This document shows, in pieces, positions 24,916 through 34,618 of a stretch of DNA of 64,000 bases. The translations under genes were made by a program, and so were the position numbers. Each line of letters starts with the position of its first letter. Within the stretch, counting starts at the first letter, position 1. The stretch covers positions 1 through 64,000 of the forward strand of contig NZ_FUHW01000052.1 of the NCBI RefSeq assembly GCF_900163545.1, read 5' to 3'. The stretch comes from Arthrobacter rhombi (GTDB lineage Bacteria > Actinomycetota > Actinomycetes > Actinomycetales > Micrococcaceae). Below the pieces are notes generated by a model. The model ran no database searches, was not told the origin of the DNA, and worked only from the letters and a program-made list of their open reading frames with translations.

Positions 24916-27018
24916 ATGAGTCTTGCCCAGGAGATCAACCGCGTCGTCGCCCCCTTCGAAGTCATCAGTGATTTCGAGCCGGCGGGGGACCAGCCGCAGG
25001 CCATCGCCGAACTCGCCGAACGGATCAACGGCGGGGAGAAGGACGTTGTCCTCCTCGGGGCGACGGGTACCGGTAAAAGCGCAACAACTGCCTGGCTCGT
25101 CGAACAGGTGCAGCGCCCGACCCTCATCCTGGTGCAGAACAAGACCCTCGCAGCCCAACTCGTCAACGAGTTCCGTGAACTGCTGCCCAATAACGCCGTC
25201 GAATACTTCGTCTCCTACTACGACTACTACCAGCCAGAGGCCTACGTCCCGCAGACCGATACCTTCATCGAAAAGGACTCCTCCATCAACGAGGAGGTCG
25301 AACGGCTGCGGCACTCGGCGACCAACACGCTGCTGACCCGCCGCGACGTCGTCGTGGTCGCCACCGTCTCCTGCATCTACGGGCTGGGCACTCCGGAGGA
25401 ATACGTCGCCGGCATGGTCACCCTGCGCAAGGGGATGGAGATGAACCGGGACGAGCTGCTGCGCAAATTCGTTTCCATGCAGTACGCCCGTAACGACATG
25501 GATTTCCACCGCGGGACGTTCAGGGTGCGGGGGGACACCGTGGAAATCATCCCGATGTATGAGGAACAGGCGCTGCGGATCGAGTTCTTTGGCGATGAGA
25601 TCGAACAGATCCACACCCTGCACCCTTTGACCGGTGACGTGATCCGTGAGGAAGAAGAGATGTACATCTTCCCCGCCAGCCACTACGTCGCCGGACCCGA
25701 ACGGATGAACCGGGCCATTAAGGACATCGAGGACGAACTCCAGGTGCGGCTGGAGGAACTCGAGGGACAAAACAAACTCGTCGAAGCCCAGCGGTTGCGC
25801 ATGCGCACCACCTACGACCTGGAAATGATGCAGCAGATGGGCTTCTGCAACGGCATCGAAAACTATTCACGTCATATCGACGGCCGCGGGCCCGGCACCG
25901 CCCCGCACTGCCTGCTGGACTACTTCCCCGACGACTTCCTGCTCGTTGTCGACGAATCACACGTGACGATCCCGCAAATCGGCGCCATGTACGAAGGGGA
26001 CATGTCGCGGAAGCGCACTCTGGTGGAGCACGGTTTCCGGTTGCCCTCGGCGATGGACAACCGTCCGCTGAAATGGGACGAATTCCTGGAACGGATTGGA
26101 CAGACCCTCTACCTCTCGGCCACTCCTGGCAAATACGAGCTGGGCAAATCCGATGGCTTCGTCCAGCAGATCATCCGACCCACCGGCCTGCTGGACCCGG
26201 AGATCATCGTCAAGCCGACCAAGGGCCAGATCGATGACCTCCTCGAGGAGATCCGGAGCCGCACCGCCAACAACGAGCGCATCCTGGTGACCACGCTGAC
26301 GAAGCGGATGGCCGAGGACCTCACCGGCTACCTCACCGAACATGGGGTGAAAGTCGAGTACCTCCACTCCGACGTCGATACGCTGCGTCGCGTCGAATTG
26401 CTGCGCGAACTACGGATGGGAGTCTTCGACGTACTGGTGGGCATCAACTTGCTGCGCGAGGGCCTTGACCTGCCAGAGGTCTCCCTCGTGGCGATCCTCG
26501 ACGCCGATAAGGAAGGCTTCCTCCGCTCAGGGACGTCACTGATCCAGACGATCGGACGCGCCGCTCGCAACGTCTCCGGTCAGGTGCATATGTATGCCGA
26601 CCGGATCACCGATTCGATGGCCCACGCGATTTCCGAAACCAACCGTCGCCGTCAGATCCAGGACGCCTACAACAAGGAACGCGGTGTCGACCCGATGCCG
26701 CTGCGCAAGAAGATCGCCGACATCACCGACCAGCTGGCCCGGGAGGACGCCGATACCCAGGAACTGCTCGATAACCAGCGACTCGCCAAGGGGGCCCGAC
26801 GTTCCAAGTCCACGGCGGTCCAGGCAGAGTCCAAGGTCCGGAAGGACGGGCTGGCCGCTGCACCGGCCGAGGACCTGGTGGATCTGATCACCGATCTGAC
26901 CGAGCAGATGCATGGGGCCGCCGAGGAACTGAAATTCGAATTGGCGGCACGACTCCGCGACGAAGTCGGGGACCTGAAGAAGGAGCTGCGCCAAATGCAG
27001 CAGGCAGGGCACGCCTGA
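24916..27018 (+). CDS. uvrB: Excinuclease ABC subunit B
   Basis: A 700-residue DNA damage-verification helicase of nucleotide excision repair. It has Walker [12 protein letters not shown] (about 48), the beta-hairpin tip [10 protein letters not shown], the helicase box DESH, the SATPG motif, and motif [11 protein letters not shown]. The C-terminal UVR motif ([19 protein letters not shown] region) should bind UvrA/UvrC. uvrA and uvrC are also in this window. Directly downstream lies the terC riboswitch. Confidence 0.97.
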   Translation: MSLAQEINRVVAPFEVISDFEPAGDQPQAIAELAERINGGEKDVVLLGATGTGKSATTAWLVEQVQRPTLILVQNKTLAAQLVNEFRELLPNNAVEYFVSYYDYYQPEAYVPQTDTFIEKDSSINEEVERLRHSATNTLLTRRDVVVVATVSCIYGLGTPEEYVAGMVTLRKGMEMNRDELLRKFVSMQYARNDMDFHRGTFRVRGDTVEIIPMYEEQALRIEFFGDEIEQIHTLHPLTGDVIREEEEMYIFPASHYVAGPERMNRAIKDIEDELQVRLEELEGQNKLVEAQRLRMRTTYDLEMMQQMGFCNGIENYSRHIDGRGPGTAPHCLLDYFPDDFLLVVDESHVTIPQIGAMYEGDMSRKRTLVEHGFRLPSAMDNRPLKWDEFLERIGQTLYLSATPGKYELGKSDGFVQQIIRPTGLLDPEIIVKPTKGQIDDLLEEIRSRTANNERILVTTLTKRMAEDLTGYLTEHGVKVEYLHSDVDTLRRVELLRELRMGVFDVLVGINLLREGLDLPEVSLVAILDADKEGFLRSGTSLIQTIGRAARNVSGQVHMYADRITDSMAHAISETNRRRQIQDAYNKERGVDPMPLRKKIADITDQLAREDADTQELLDNQRLAKGARRSKSTAVQAESKVRKDGLAAAPAEDLVDLITDLTEQMHGAAEELKFELAARLRDEVGDLKKELRQMQQAGHA

Positions 27019-27049
27019 TCCGGGACGGAGCCCGAAGACCGTGGGGTAG

Positions 27050-27162
27050 GATTGTCTCGGCGTAGGGGAGTATCCCGAACACTGTGGACGTCAACACGCA
27101 TGGCAATGCCGCCATGCCGGGCACAGTGGCCGATCCCGAACTGGGACGGCGGAGAGACTTGC
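27050..27162 (+). ncRNA. yybP-ykoY manganese riboswitch upstream of terC
   Basis: The transcript before terC has the two hallmark blocks of the yybP-ykoY class: TAGGGGAGTATCCC (27063-27076) and GTCAACACG (27090-27098). It closes with GGAGAGACTT (27151-27160), whose GAGAC pairs with GTCTC at 27054-27058 to form stem P1. The class senses Mn2+ and commonly controls TerC/MntP-type exporters. About 50 nt separate the aptamer from the GTG start and could hold a ribosome-site switch. Confidence 0.85.
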
Positions 27163-27213
27163 GGCAATGCCCCATGTCCCCTGCCGGCGCTTCCTGCGCC
27201 CTGAGAGGTTACC

Positions 27214-28245
27214 GTGTCGGAACATCTGACCACCCAATTTGAAGTTATTTCCCTGACTGCCCTGGGCCTGATCCTGCTGTTCGATCTGCTCTATGTGATC
27301 AAACGCCCCCATGAGCCTTCCATGAAGGAAGCCGGCCTCTGGGTCGGCTTCTACGTCACCCTCGCACTCGTCTTCGCCGGGGTGCTGTTCTGGCAGGCTG
27401 GCCCCGATTATGGCCAAGAGTTTGTTGCCGGTTGGATCACCGAATACAGCCTGAGCGTGGACAACCTCTTCGTGTTCATCATCATCATGGCGCGCTTCGC
27501 CGTACCGCGGAAGTATCAGCAGGAAGTGCTGATGTTTGGCATCATCATCGCGCTGATCCTCCGTGGTGGGTTCATTCTGGTCGGTGCGACGCTGATTGAA
27601 CATCTGACCTGGATCTTCTACATCTTCGGCGCCTTCCTGCTCTGGACCGCGTGGAAGCAGGCCACCGACAGCGACGACGACGAAGGTGAAGGCGAAAGCA
27701 GCCTCGTCGCCAAGGTGACCGCCAAGCTCCCCGTGGCCAAGCACTACGACGGCAATAAGCTGCGCACCACCGTGGGCGGCAAGCGGATGTTCACCCCGAT
27801 GGTGCTGGTCTTCATCACGATTGGCATGACCGACCTGCTCTTCGCTGTCGACTCGATCCCCGCGATCTTCGGTCTCACGCAGAGCCCGTTCATCGTCTTC
27901 ACGGCCAATATTTTCGCCCTGATGGGATTGCGCCAGCTCTACTTCCTCTTGGGCGGGCTGATGGAACGGCTCATCTTCCTCAAGCACGCCCTGTCGATCA
28001 TCCTGGCGTTCATTGGGGTCAAACTGATTTTCCACGCCATGCACGAAAACGAGCTGCCCTTCATCAACGGCGGCCAGGGCATCGAGTGGATCCCGGACAT
28101 CAGTACGGGTCTGTCCCTGATCGTTATCGTCGCGACCCTGGTCATTGCGACCGTCGCCAGCCTGTACAGCCCGGCGGGCAAGCGGGCGGCCGCTGAGGCG
28201 AAGGCCAGGACCGCTGCCGAAAAGCACGACGAGGGCGACATCTAG
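27214..28245 (+). CDS. TerC-family integral membrane protein, probable Mn exporter
   Basis: A 343-residue membrane protein with about eight helices. The twin acidic motifs of the family are present: YSLSVDNLFVFIII (about 79-92) and MTDLLFAVDSIPAIFG (about 205-220). An acidic, charged loop (SDDDEGEGES) lies between the halves and the C-terminus is charged. TerC/Alx/MeeF proteins export or handle Mn2+ and are linked to tellurite resistance. The manganese riboswitch immediately upstream supports Mn2+ as the signal. GTG start with GAGAGG upstream. Confidence 0.92.
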   Translation: MSEHLTTQFEVISLTALGLILLFDLLYVIKRPHEPSMKEAGLWVGFYVTLALVFAGVLFWQAGPDYGQEFVAGWITEYSLSVDNLFVFIIIMARFAVPRKYQQEVLMFGIIIALILRGGFILVGATLIEHLTWIFYIFGAFLLWTAWKQATDSDDDEGEGESSLVAKVTAKLPVAKHYDGNKLRTTVGGKRMFTPMVLVFITIGMTDLLFAVDSIPAIFGLTQSPFIVFTANIFALMGLRQLYFLLGGLMERLIFLKHALSIILAFIGVKLIFHAMHENELPFINGGQGIEWIPDISTGLSLIVIVATLVIATVASLYSPAGKRAAAEAKARTAAEKHDEGDI

Positions 28246-28282
28246 CACCACTCTGCAGGCCGCCGGGGAGCCCCGGCGTTGG

Positions 28283-28288
28283 TAGGCT
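28283..28288 (+). promoter_or_regulatory. -10 element TAGGCT of the MFS gene
   Basis: Six nt before the GTG at 28295. Confidence 0.6.
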
Positions 28289-28294
28289 AGCGCG

Positions 28295-29638
28295 GTGAGT
28301 CAGAACCTTGGCACCGCACCGGTGCCCTCAGTGCCGCGCAACCACCAACGCCGCGTGGTCCTCTCCCTGTCGTTGGCCCAGCTCTTCAGCGGCCTCGGCA
28401 ACGGATCGGGGCTTGCCCTCGGCTCGCTGATGGCGGTGGATCTGACCGGAAGCAATGCCTATGCCGGGGCCACGACGATGGCGATCTCCGTCGCCGGGGC
28501 CCTGACCGCTTTGCCTTTGGCCGGTCTGGCCATCCGCCGAGGGCGCCGGGTGGCGCTCTCCGCCGGCATGCTCATTGCTGCCGTGGGTGCCTTGGGTATG
28601 CTGCTGACACCGGTCCTGGAGAGTTTTCCGCTCTTGCTGGTCTCTGCGGCATTATTGGGCGTCGGCAACGCCGCCAACCTCCAGGCCCGTTTCGCAGCGA
28701 CCGACCTCGCCGAACCTGCCACCCGCGGCCGAGACCTTGGGCTGGTGGTCTGGGCCATCACGATCGGGGCGGTCACCGGACCGAATCTGATCGGCCCGGG
28801 TGCCGCCATGGGCCGTTCCCTGGGGTTGCCCGACGAGAGTGGGCCCTTCATCTTCTCCATGGCCGGAATGCTCATCGCCGTCCTGATCCTCAATATCGGG
28901 CTGCGGCCGGACCCACTGCGGATGTCCCGCGAACCGGGAGCGCCGGCACCGGTACGACCCTCGCTGGGTGGGGGACTGTCGGTGCTGCGGCATCATCCGG
29001 CCGCCCGGCTCGGTGTCACCACCATTGTGATCTCCCACCTGGTCATGGTCGCCGTCATGTCCATGACCCCGGTGCACTTCAAGGACCTGGACGCCATCGC
29101 CGCGGGGGCGAGCGGGGGAGCCATGGCCGGACACCACGCGAGCCTGGACGTCCTGGTGCTCATCGGGTTCACGATTTCACTCCACATAGCTGGCATGTAT
29201 GCCCTCTCGCCGTTCATCGGGATTCTGGCCGATCGGTGGGGGCGCCGGCAGACGATGCTGGCCGCGCAGGCCGTGTTGGCCGCCTCCCTGGTGTGTTGTG
29301 CCGTGGGGGCGGCCAGTCAGCTGGCCGTGACGGTGGGGCTGGTCCTGTTGGGCGTGGGCTGGTCCCTGGCCACGGTCGCCGGTTCCGCGTTCGTCTCCGA
29401 AAGCGTGGAAGCCGGCCACCGGGTTCCCGTCCAGGGGCTGTCCGATGCCCTCATGGGTACCGCCGGAGCCCTCGGCGCCGCGGGCTCGGGCCTGGTGCTC
29501 GCCGTCTGGGGCTTTGCCGGGCTGAACGTGGCCTGCCTGGTGCTGGTCCTGCTCGTCGCCGCCGGGGGAGTCGCCGAACTGCGTCGACACCGCCGGGCCA
29601 TCTTGGAGATCGGATACGACGACGTCGTCTCCGGATGA
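28295..29638 (+). CDS. MFS transporter
   Basis: A 447-residue major facilitator permease with about 12 helices. The loop 2-3 motif LAIRRGRRVALSAG and its second-half echo ILADRWGRRQTMLAAQ are typical. A His-rich loop (GGAMAGHHASL) lies between helices 7 and 8 or in the central region. Substrate unknown; a drug or metabolite exporter is likely. Convergent with the peptidase gene 14 nt downstream, without a clear terminator between them. Confidence 0.88.
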   Translation: MSQNLGTAPVPSVPRNHQRRVVLSLSLAQLFSGLGNGSGLALGSLMAVDLTGSNAYAGATTMAISVAGALTALPLAGLAIRRGRRVALSAGMLIAAVGALGMLLTPVLESFPLLLVSAALLGVGNAANLQARFAATDLAEPATRGRDLGLVVWAITIGAVTGPNLIGPGAAMGRSLGLPDESGPFIFSMAGMLIAVLILNIGLRPDPLRMSREPGAPAPVRPSLGGGLSVLRHHPAARLGVTTIVISHLVMVAVMSMTPVHFKDLDAIAAGASGGAMAGHHASLDVLVLIGFTISLHIAGMYALSPFIGILADRWGRRQTMLAAQAVLAASLVCCAVGAASQLAVTVGLVLLGVGWSLATVAGSAFVSESVEAGHRVPVQGLSDALMGTAGALGAAGSGLVLAVWGFAGLNVACLVLVLLVAAGGVAELRRHRRAILEIGYDDVVSG

Positions 29639-29652
29639 GTCGCCGGAAACGC

Positions 29653-30993
29653 TCAGTCGGCCTCGTTGGCCGTTGCGGTCTCAGTGGTGTCACTGAGTGG
29701 TTTCGTCATACCCAGTAGGCGCGCGAAGATGCCCGCCCCGTCGTCGGCGATCCCATCATGGTGGAAGTCGGCGGTCTCCCAGACGCGCAGGCCCCTGACC
29801 TTTTCTGCCGTTGCCCGGCTGATGTCACGGTCCACGTACACATCATCGGCGTACACGGCAGCGGCCACCGGTACCGTGGTGGCCGCGAGCTGTTCGAGGT
29901 CGTAGAGGGCCGGCCACTGTTCATACTCTGCGAGGATCCGGGCCACGTCCTCCAATGGACGCAGGAACGGGTCCTCCCTGAAGTACCAGCTGTAGACCAT
30001 TTCGCCGGTCAGTAGCGGCTCGGCGGAGGCCGGATCGAAGTCCGGGAACTCGGAGGCGACGCGTTCTGCGGCCCAGTTGGTGGCCCGAGCGTTCCCATAA
30101 ATAGATTCGTGCAGCAGCGCATAGAGCGGATTCGGGCCTCGACTGGCCTGTTGGAAAAGCACCGACGTAAAGGAGTCCGACAGCCGCGGGCCGTCCACGG
30201 TCGGGATAAACGCCGATTCGAAGACGAAATGCAGCTGGTCCATGCGGGTGTTCCCACCGAGGAACTGGCCCAGAAGTTGGACGAGGCCGCCGGTGATCAC
30301 CCGCCCGTCGGGGAGCTGCTCATGCTCCTGTTCGACGTGGCGCATGATGCGATTCAGGACCAGACGGTCTTCCGGATAGCGAGCGAAATACTCGGCATTG
30401 CGCGCGGACATCCGTGCATAGGTCGCCCGGTAGACCTCCTCCGGGCCTCCGTCGACGGGACCCAACCCTCCGGTGACCAGGCAACGGTCCAGTGATTGTG
30501 GGGCCAATGACAGGTAGGTCAGTGTGCAGAATCCGCCGAAGCTTTGCCCGAAGGTGCTCCACGTGTCGATGCCCAGCTCGGCACGGATGGCTTCGGCGTC
30601 ACGCACGATCGAATCGGCGCGGAAATGCCTCAGATACGAAGCCTGCGCCGCGGCATCACCCCGCAGGGGCAAGGATTGCCGGTTGGCCGGCGTGCTCAAC
30701 CCGGTTCCGCGCTGATCCAACAGCAGGATCCTGAAGCTCTTTGCCGCCTCGGCCATCCACCCTGTCAGCGAGGAAACCCGGGGGCTGGCAGCCCCGGGAC
30801 CGCCTTGGAGATACAGCAACCAGGGTAGCTGGCCGGGATCTTCATGGTCCACGGAGGAGATCTCGCGGGCAAAGACGGTGATGGACTCACCGCCGGGCTG
30901 GCCATGGTCCAGCGGGAGGGTGAAATAGTGTTCGGTGGCGCGTAGGCCGCGGAACTCGTGGGTGGCGGACACACGGTGCATCAGAGCGGTCAT
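29653..30993 (-). CDS. Alpha/beta-hydrolase, proline iminopeptidase type
   Basis: A 446-residue peptidase S33-like protein. LLYLQGGPGAASP carries the oxyanion-hole HGG-like motif of prolyl aminopeptidases (QGGPG), LLLDQRGTGLS follows, and TFGQSFGGFCTL holds the nucleophile Ser. The C-terminal FHHDGIADDGAG supplies the His. It should cleave N-terminal proline or similar residues. The start at 30993 is chosen from a -10 element 7 nt upstream; the frame extends 11 codons further. Confidence 0.87.
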   Translation of the reverse strand: MTALMHRVSATHEFRGLRATEHYFTLPLDHGQPGGESITVFAREISSVDHEDPGQLPWLLYLQGGPGAASPRVSSLTGWMAEAAKSFRILLLDQRGTGLSTPANRQSLPLRGDAAAQASYLRHFRADSIVRDAEAIRAELGIDTWSTFGQSFGGFCTLTYLSLAPQSLDRCLVTGGLGPVDGGPEEVYRATYARMSARNAEYFARYPEDRLVLNRIMRHVEQEHEQLPDGRVITGGLVQLLGQFLGGNTRMDQLHFVFESAFIPTVDGPRLSDSFTSVLFQQASRGPNPLYALLHESIYGNARATNWAAERVASEFPDFDPASAEPLLTGEMVYSWYFREDPFLRPLEDVARILAEYEQWPALYDLEQLAATTVPVAAAVYADDVYVDRDISRATAEKVRGLRVWETADFHHDGIADDGAGIFARLLGMTKPLSDTTETATANEAD

Positions 30994-31000
30994 GTGATCA

Positions 31001-31006
31001 ACACTA
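31001..31006 (-). promoter_or_regulatory. -10 element TAGTGT of the peptidase gene
   Basis: Seven nt before the ATG at 30993 on the minus strand. Confidence 0.55.
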
Positions 31007-31133
31007 CCGGCCATGGGGCCGGGCACCGACGTCTAATGATCGGTGGTGGCGCCTAGGGTGGGGATCGCCGTGGCCACCGGGGGTGGGGCCGAAGCACCCA
31101 CCGTCTTCCATCGACAGAAAGAGGGCCGAACCC

Positions 31134-31988
31134 ATGATGGGAGGTCACCACGCAGCCAGTGGCGCAGCCGTCTGGATCGCCGTGACGACGCAGCCGGTCA
31201 TGAGGCTGGGACCGGTGGCCGAGTCCTTCTCCTTCCTTCCCCATCAGAGCGTCTGGGGGTTGGGCCTTCTCGAGGTGACACCTGCCGGGGTACTTGCCGG
31301 GGCCCTGGTGTGTGCCGGGGCGGCACTGCTCCCCGATGCTGACCATCGACACGCCAGCATTGCCCAGTCGCTGCCACCGGTGTCGAACCTCATGTGCTCC
31401 GGGATCGGCCGGGTGGCCGGTGGACACCGCAACGGCACGCATTCCCTCCTCGGGATCGCCGTCTTCACGGTGATCGCCTACGTGCTGGGTCTTTGGGAGG
31501 TCCATTCCCCGCGGTGGGGCACGGTTTTCCCCGGCGCAGGCCTATCGGCGGTGCTGTTGATCGCCTTCGCACTAAAAGCCTTGAAGTTCATCCCGGACGC
31601 CATGCGCAAACTGCCGTGGGTGATGTCCATTCCCGCCGGGGCCTTCGTCGCCCTCTTCGCCCCCGAGGCACAGTACTGGTTCGTATTGGCCGTCCTGTTG
31701 GGGACGGTCACCCATATTGTCGGGGACCTGCTGACCGTTGGGGGCTGCAATCTGCTGTGGCCGCTCCGGCTGCGCGCTCCACGGAAGCTGCGCCGGTTCC
31801 CCTTCCTGCGCCAGATCTGGCGTCCCAGTGGACGGCTCGCCGTCCCGGTCCTGGGAGTTGCCGGGTCCTGGCGCGAATGGCTGCTCTGCGTACCGGTCTC
31901 GCTTTACGCATCCTTGGGGATCATGATGCCGGCCGTGGACCTGGCAGTGGCCGGTTCCAAGCCGTTATACGCGGTGTTCCTCCCCTGA
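31134..31988 (+). CDS. YdjM-like membrane-bound metal-dependent hydrolase (DUF457)
   Basis: A 284-residue membrane protein with about five to six helices. The family motifs MGGHHAASGAA at the start, LLPDADHRHASIAQ and GGHRNGTHSLLG, plus THIVGDLLTVGG, supply the conserved His/Asp set of the YdjM/LexA-regulated membrane hydrolase family. Its reaction is unknown. An AAAGAGGG region precedes two adjacent ATGs (31134, 31137); the first is used here. Confidence 0.83.
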   Translation: MMGGHHAASGAAVWIAVTTQPVMRLGPVAESFSFLPHQSVWGLGLLEVTPAGVLAGALVCAGAALLPDADHRHASIAQSLPPVSNLMCSGIGRVAGGHRNGTHSLLGIAVFTVIAYVLGLWEVHSPRWGTVFPGAGLSAVLLIAFALKALKFIPDAMRKLPWVMSIPAGAFVALFAPEAQYWFVLAVLLGTVTHIVGDLLTVGGCNLLWPLRLRAPRKLRRFPFLRQIWRPSGRLAVPVLGVAGSWREWLLCVPVSLYASLGIMMPAVDLAVAGSKPLYAVFLP

Positions 31989-32001
31989 ATGGCGGTATGG
32001 G

Positions 32002-34536
32002 CTAGTCGAGCCGGCCCACACCCGTCACGGTCACCACTGCCGTGCCCGCCTCATCCGAATCCGCCAGGTTGATCACCGAGTCGATGCCCCAGTCGTTATT
32101 CCCCGCAGGATCCTTGAAGATCTGCCTGACTTTCCACTCGGTGGGGCTCGGGGTGATGATCAGCAACTGGGGTCCGCGGGCGGCCGGGCCGTCGTCGATG
32201 TCATCGTGCTCGTCGAAATAGGCGTCCATGGCGTCAGCCCAAGCATCGGCGTCGAACCCATGGTGCCCGTCGAGCTGCCCCAGGGTCTGTTCCTGCTCAT
32301 CGGCAAAGAGCTGCACGCGGCGGAACATCTCGTTGCGGACCATCACCCGGAACGCCCGCTCGTTCGAGGTCAGTCGGTCGGGCTGCGGTGGGGTGATGTC
32401 CGCGCCGGGGTCTTGAGGCATTTCGCCGCTGGAGAGCTTTTCCCACTCGTCAAGAAGTGAGGAGTCGGTCTGGCGCACCAGCTCGCCCAACCACTCGATG
32501 AGGTCCTCGAGGTCTTCACGCAACGCGTCACGAGGCACCGTCTGGCGTAGCGCCTTGAAGGCGTCGGTGAGGTAGCGCAGCAGGATTCCCTCGGAGCGCG
32601 CCAGCGAATAGAACGCGATGTACTCCCCGAAGGACATGGCCCGCTCATACATATCGCGGACCACGGATTTGGGTGAGAGTTCGAAGTCCCCCAACCAGGG
32701 GGCACCACTACGGTAGGTTTCGAAGGCCTCGCCCAGGAGCTCGGCCAACGGCTGAGCGTAGGTAACTTCGTCGAGCGCGTTCATTCGCGCCTCGTACTCC
32801 ATCCCCTCGGCCTTCATCGCGGCCACGGCCTCGCCGCGGGCCTTCTTCTCCTGGGCGTTGAGGACCTGGCGTGGCTTTTCCAGCGTTGCTTCGATGATGG
32901 AAACCACGTCGAGGGCATAACTGGGTGATTCCCGGTCCAGGATCTCCAGGCTGGCCATGGCGAACGGGGAGAGCGGCTGGTTCAGGGCGAAGTTCTGCTG
33001 CAGTTCCACCGTCAGGCGCAGCAGGTTGCCGTACTCATCGGGTGCATCGAGGCGTTCAACCACCCCGGTGGCCAGCAGTTCGCGCAAAATCCCCAGGGCC
33101 CGGCGCAGCAAGGCACTCTGCCGGGCCGGCGGCTCATGGTTTTCGGTCAGCAGCCTGCGGGCGGCAGCGAAGGAGTTCCCCTCACGTTCGAGCAGGTTCA
33201 GCAGCATTGAATGGGTGACCTTGAATGAAGAGGTCAACGGTTCGGGAGTGGAGGCCACCATCTTGTCGAAGGTCTTCTCCGACCAGGAGACGAAACCCTG
33301 GGGTGGTTTCTTCTTGACGACTTGGCGCAGCTTCTTCGAATCGTCGCCGAACTTGGCGACGGCCTTGTTCATCGACTTCTTGTTCTCGATGGCGAACTCG
33401 GGGGCCTGGACGACGACGGTTCCCGCGGTGTCGTAGCCGGCGCGTCCGGCCCGACCGGCGATCTGGTGGAACTCGCGGGCATTCAAGGGGCGGGTGCGGA
33501 TGCCGTCGTATTTGGACAGTGCCGTCAGCATCACCGTGCGAATGGGCACATTGATGCCCACCCCGAGCGTGTCGGTACCGCAAATGACCTTGAGCAGGCC
33601 CGCCTGGGCCAACTGTTCGACCAAGCGACGATATTTGGGCAGCATACCGGCGTGGTGGACGCCGATCCCGTGGCGGACCAGGCGGTTCAGCGTCTTGCCG
33701 AAGCCCGTGGCGAAACGGAATCCGGCGATCAGTTCGGAGATCCTGTCCTTCTCCTCGCGGGAGCAGACATTGATGCTCATCAGCGACTGGGCTCGCTCGA
33801 TGGCTTCGAGCTGGCTGAAGTGCACCACGTAGACGGGGGCCTGCTGGGTGGACAGCAGTTCCTCCATGGCCTCCTGAACCGGCTCCTCGGAGTAGTAGTA
33901 GTGCAGGGGGATGGGGCGCTCGGCGTTGGCTACCGTGGTGGTGTGCCGGCCCGTGAGTTGGGTTAGTTCGTCCTCGAATCGGGTGACGTCCCCCAGGGTC
34001 GCGGACATGAGCAGGAACTGCGCCTGGGGCAACTCCAGCAGCGGGACCTGCCAGGCCCAACCGCGTTGCGGGTCGGAGTAGAAGTGGAACTCGTCCATCA
34101 CCACGGGGCCCAGATCGGCGTCGTCCCCTTCGCGCAAGGCGATGTTGGCGAGGATCTCAGCGGTGCAGCAGATGATCGGTGCGTCCTGGTTCACCGAGGA
34201 ATCCCCGGTGACCATCCCGACGTTCTCGGCCCCGAAGATCTCGCAGAGGGCAAAGAACTTCTCGGAGACCAGCGCCTTGATCGGGGCCGTGTAGTAGCTG
34301 CGTTCCCCCCGGGCCAACGCATGGAAGTGAGCGGCGACGGCCACCAGCGATTTTCCGGAGCCGGTGGGGGTCGCCAGGATGACGTTGTTCCCCTCGACCA
34401 GTTCCATCACCGCTTCGTCCTGCGCCGGGTATAAGGAAATCCCGCGATCCTCCGCCCACGAGAGGAAGGCGGCATAGGTCGATTCGGCGGTGGCCCCACG
34501 GGGCGGGGAATCAGGCAGCAAGTCGGTAAGATTCAT
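32002..34536 (-). CDS. Ski2-like DEAD/DEAH-box RNA helicase (DUF3516)
   Basis: An 844-residue superfamily 2 helicase. Motif I ATPTGSGKS (about 55-63), Ia TAPIKALV, II as DEFH (VVMDEFHFY), III LLMSATLG, and V/VI in GTDTLGVGINVP and HQIAGRAGRAGYD are all intact. The C-terminal half (about 430-844) is the actinobacterial DUF3516 extension. It should unwind structured RNA. The ATG has GGAGGG just upstream. It is divergent from tam across 82 nt, and both strands show a TAGGCT hexamer in that gap. Confidence 0.92.
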   Translation of the reverse strand: MNLTDLLPDSPPRGATAESTYAAFLSWAEDRGISLYPAQDEAVMELVEGNNVILATPTGSGKSLVAVAAHFHALARGERSYYTAPIKALVSEKFFALCEIFGAENVGMVTGDSSVNQDAPIICCTAEILANIALREGDDADLGPVVMDEFHFYSDPQRGWAWQVPLLELPQAQFLLMSATLGDVTRFEDELTQLTGRHTTTVANAERPIPLHYYYSEEPVQEAMEELLSTQQAPVYVVHFSQLEAIERAQSLMSINVCSREEKDRISELIAGFRFATGFGKTLNRLVRHGIGVHHAGMLPKYRRLVEQLAQAGLLKVICGTDTLGVGINVPIRTVMLTALSKYDGIRTRPLNAREFHQIAGRAGRAGYDTAGTVVVQAPEFAIENKKSMNKAVAKFGDDSKKLRQVVKKKPPQGFVSWSEKTFDKMVASTPEPLTSSFKVTHSMLLNLLEREGNSFAAARRLLTENHEPPARQSALLRRALGILRELLATGVVERLDAPDEYGNLLRLTVELQQNFALNQPLSPFAMASLEILDRESPSYALDVVSIIEATLEKPRQVLNAQEKKARGEAVAAMKAEGMEYEARMNALDEVTYAQPLAELLGEAFETYRSGAPWLGDFELSPKSVVRDMYERAMSFGEYIAFYSLARSEGILLRYLTDAFKALRQTVPRDALREDLEDLIEWLGELVRQTDSSLLDEWEKLSSGEMPQDPGADITPPQPDRLTSNERAFRVMVRNEMFRRVQLFADEQEQTLGQLDGHHGFDADAWADAMDAYFDEHDDIDDGPAARGPQLLIITPSPTEWKVRQIFKDPAGNNDWGIDSVINLADSDEAGTAVVTVTGVGRLD

Positions 34537-34606
34537 GGTCCCTCCAGCCTATCGCCCAGCGGGCCCACCGTCGGCGCGGACCCATCCCAGCGGGCATCGG
34601 CCGGAA

Positions 34607-34612
34607 TAGGCT
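34607..34612 (+). promoter_or_regulatory. -10 element TAGGCT of tam
   Basis: Six nt before the ATG at 34619; only 3 nt before the alternative GTG at 34616, so ATG is preferred. Confidence 0.6.
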
Positions 34613-34618
34613 GGAGTG

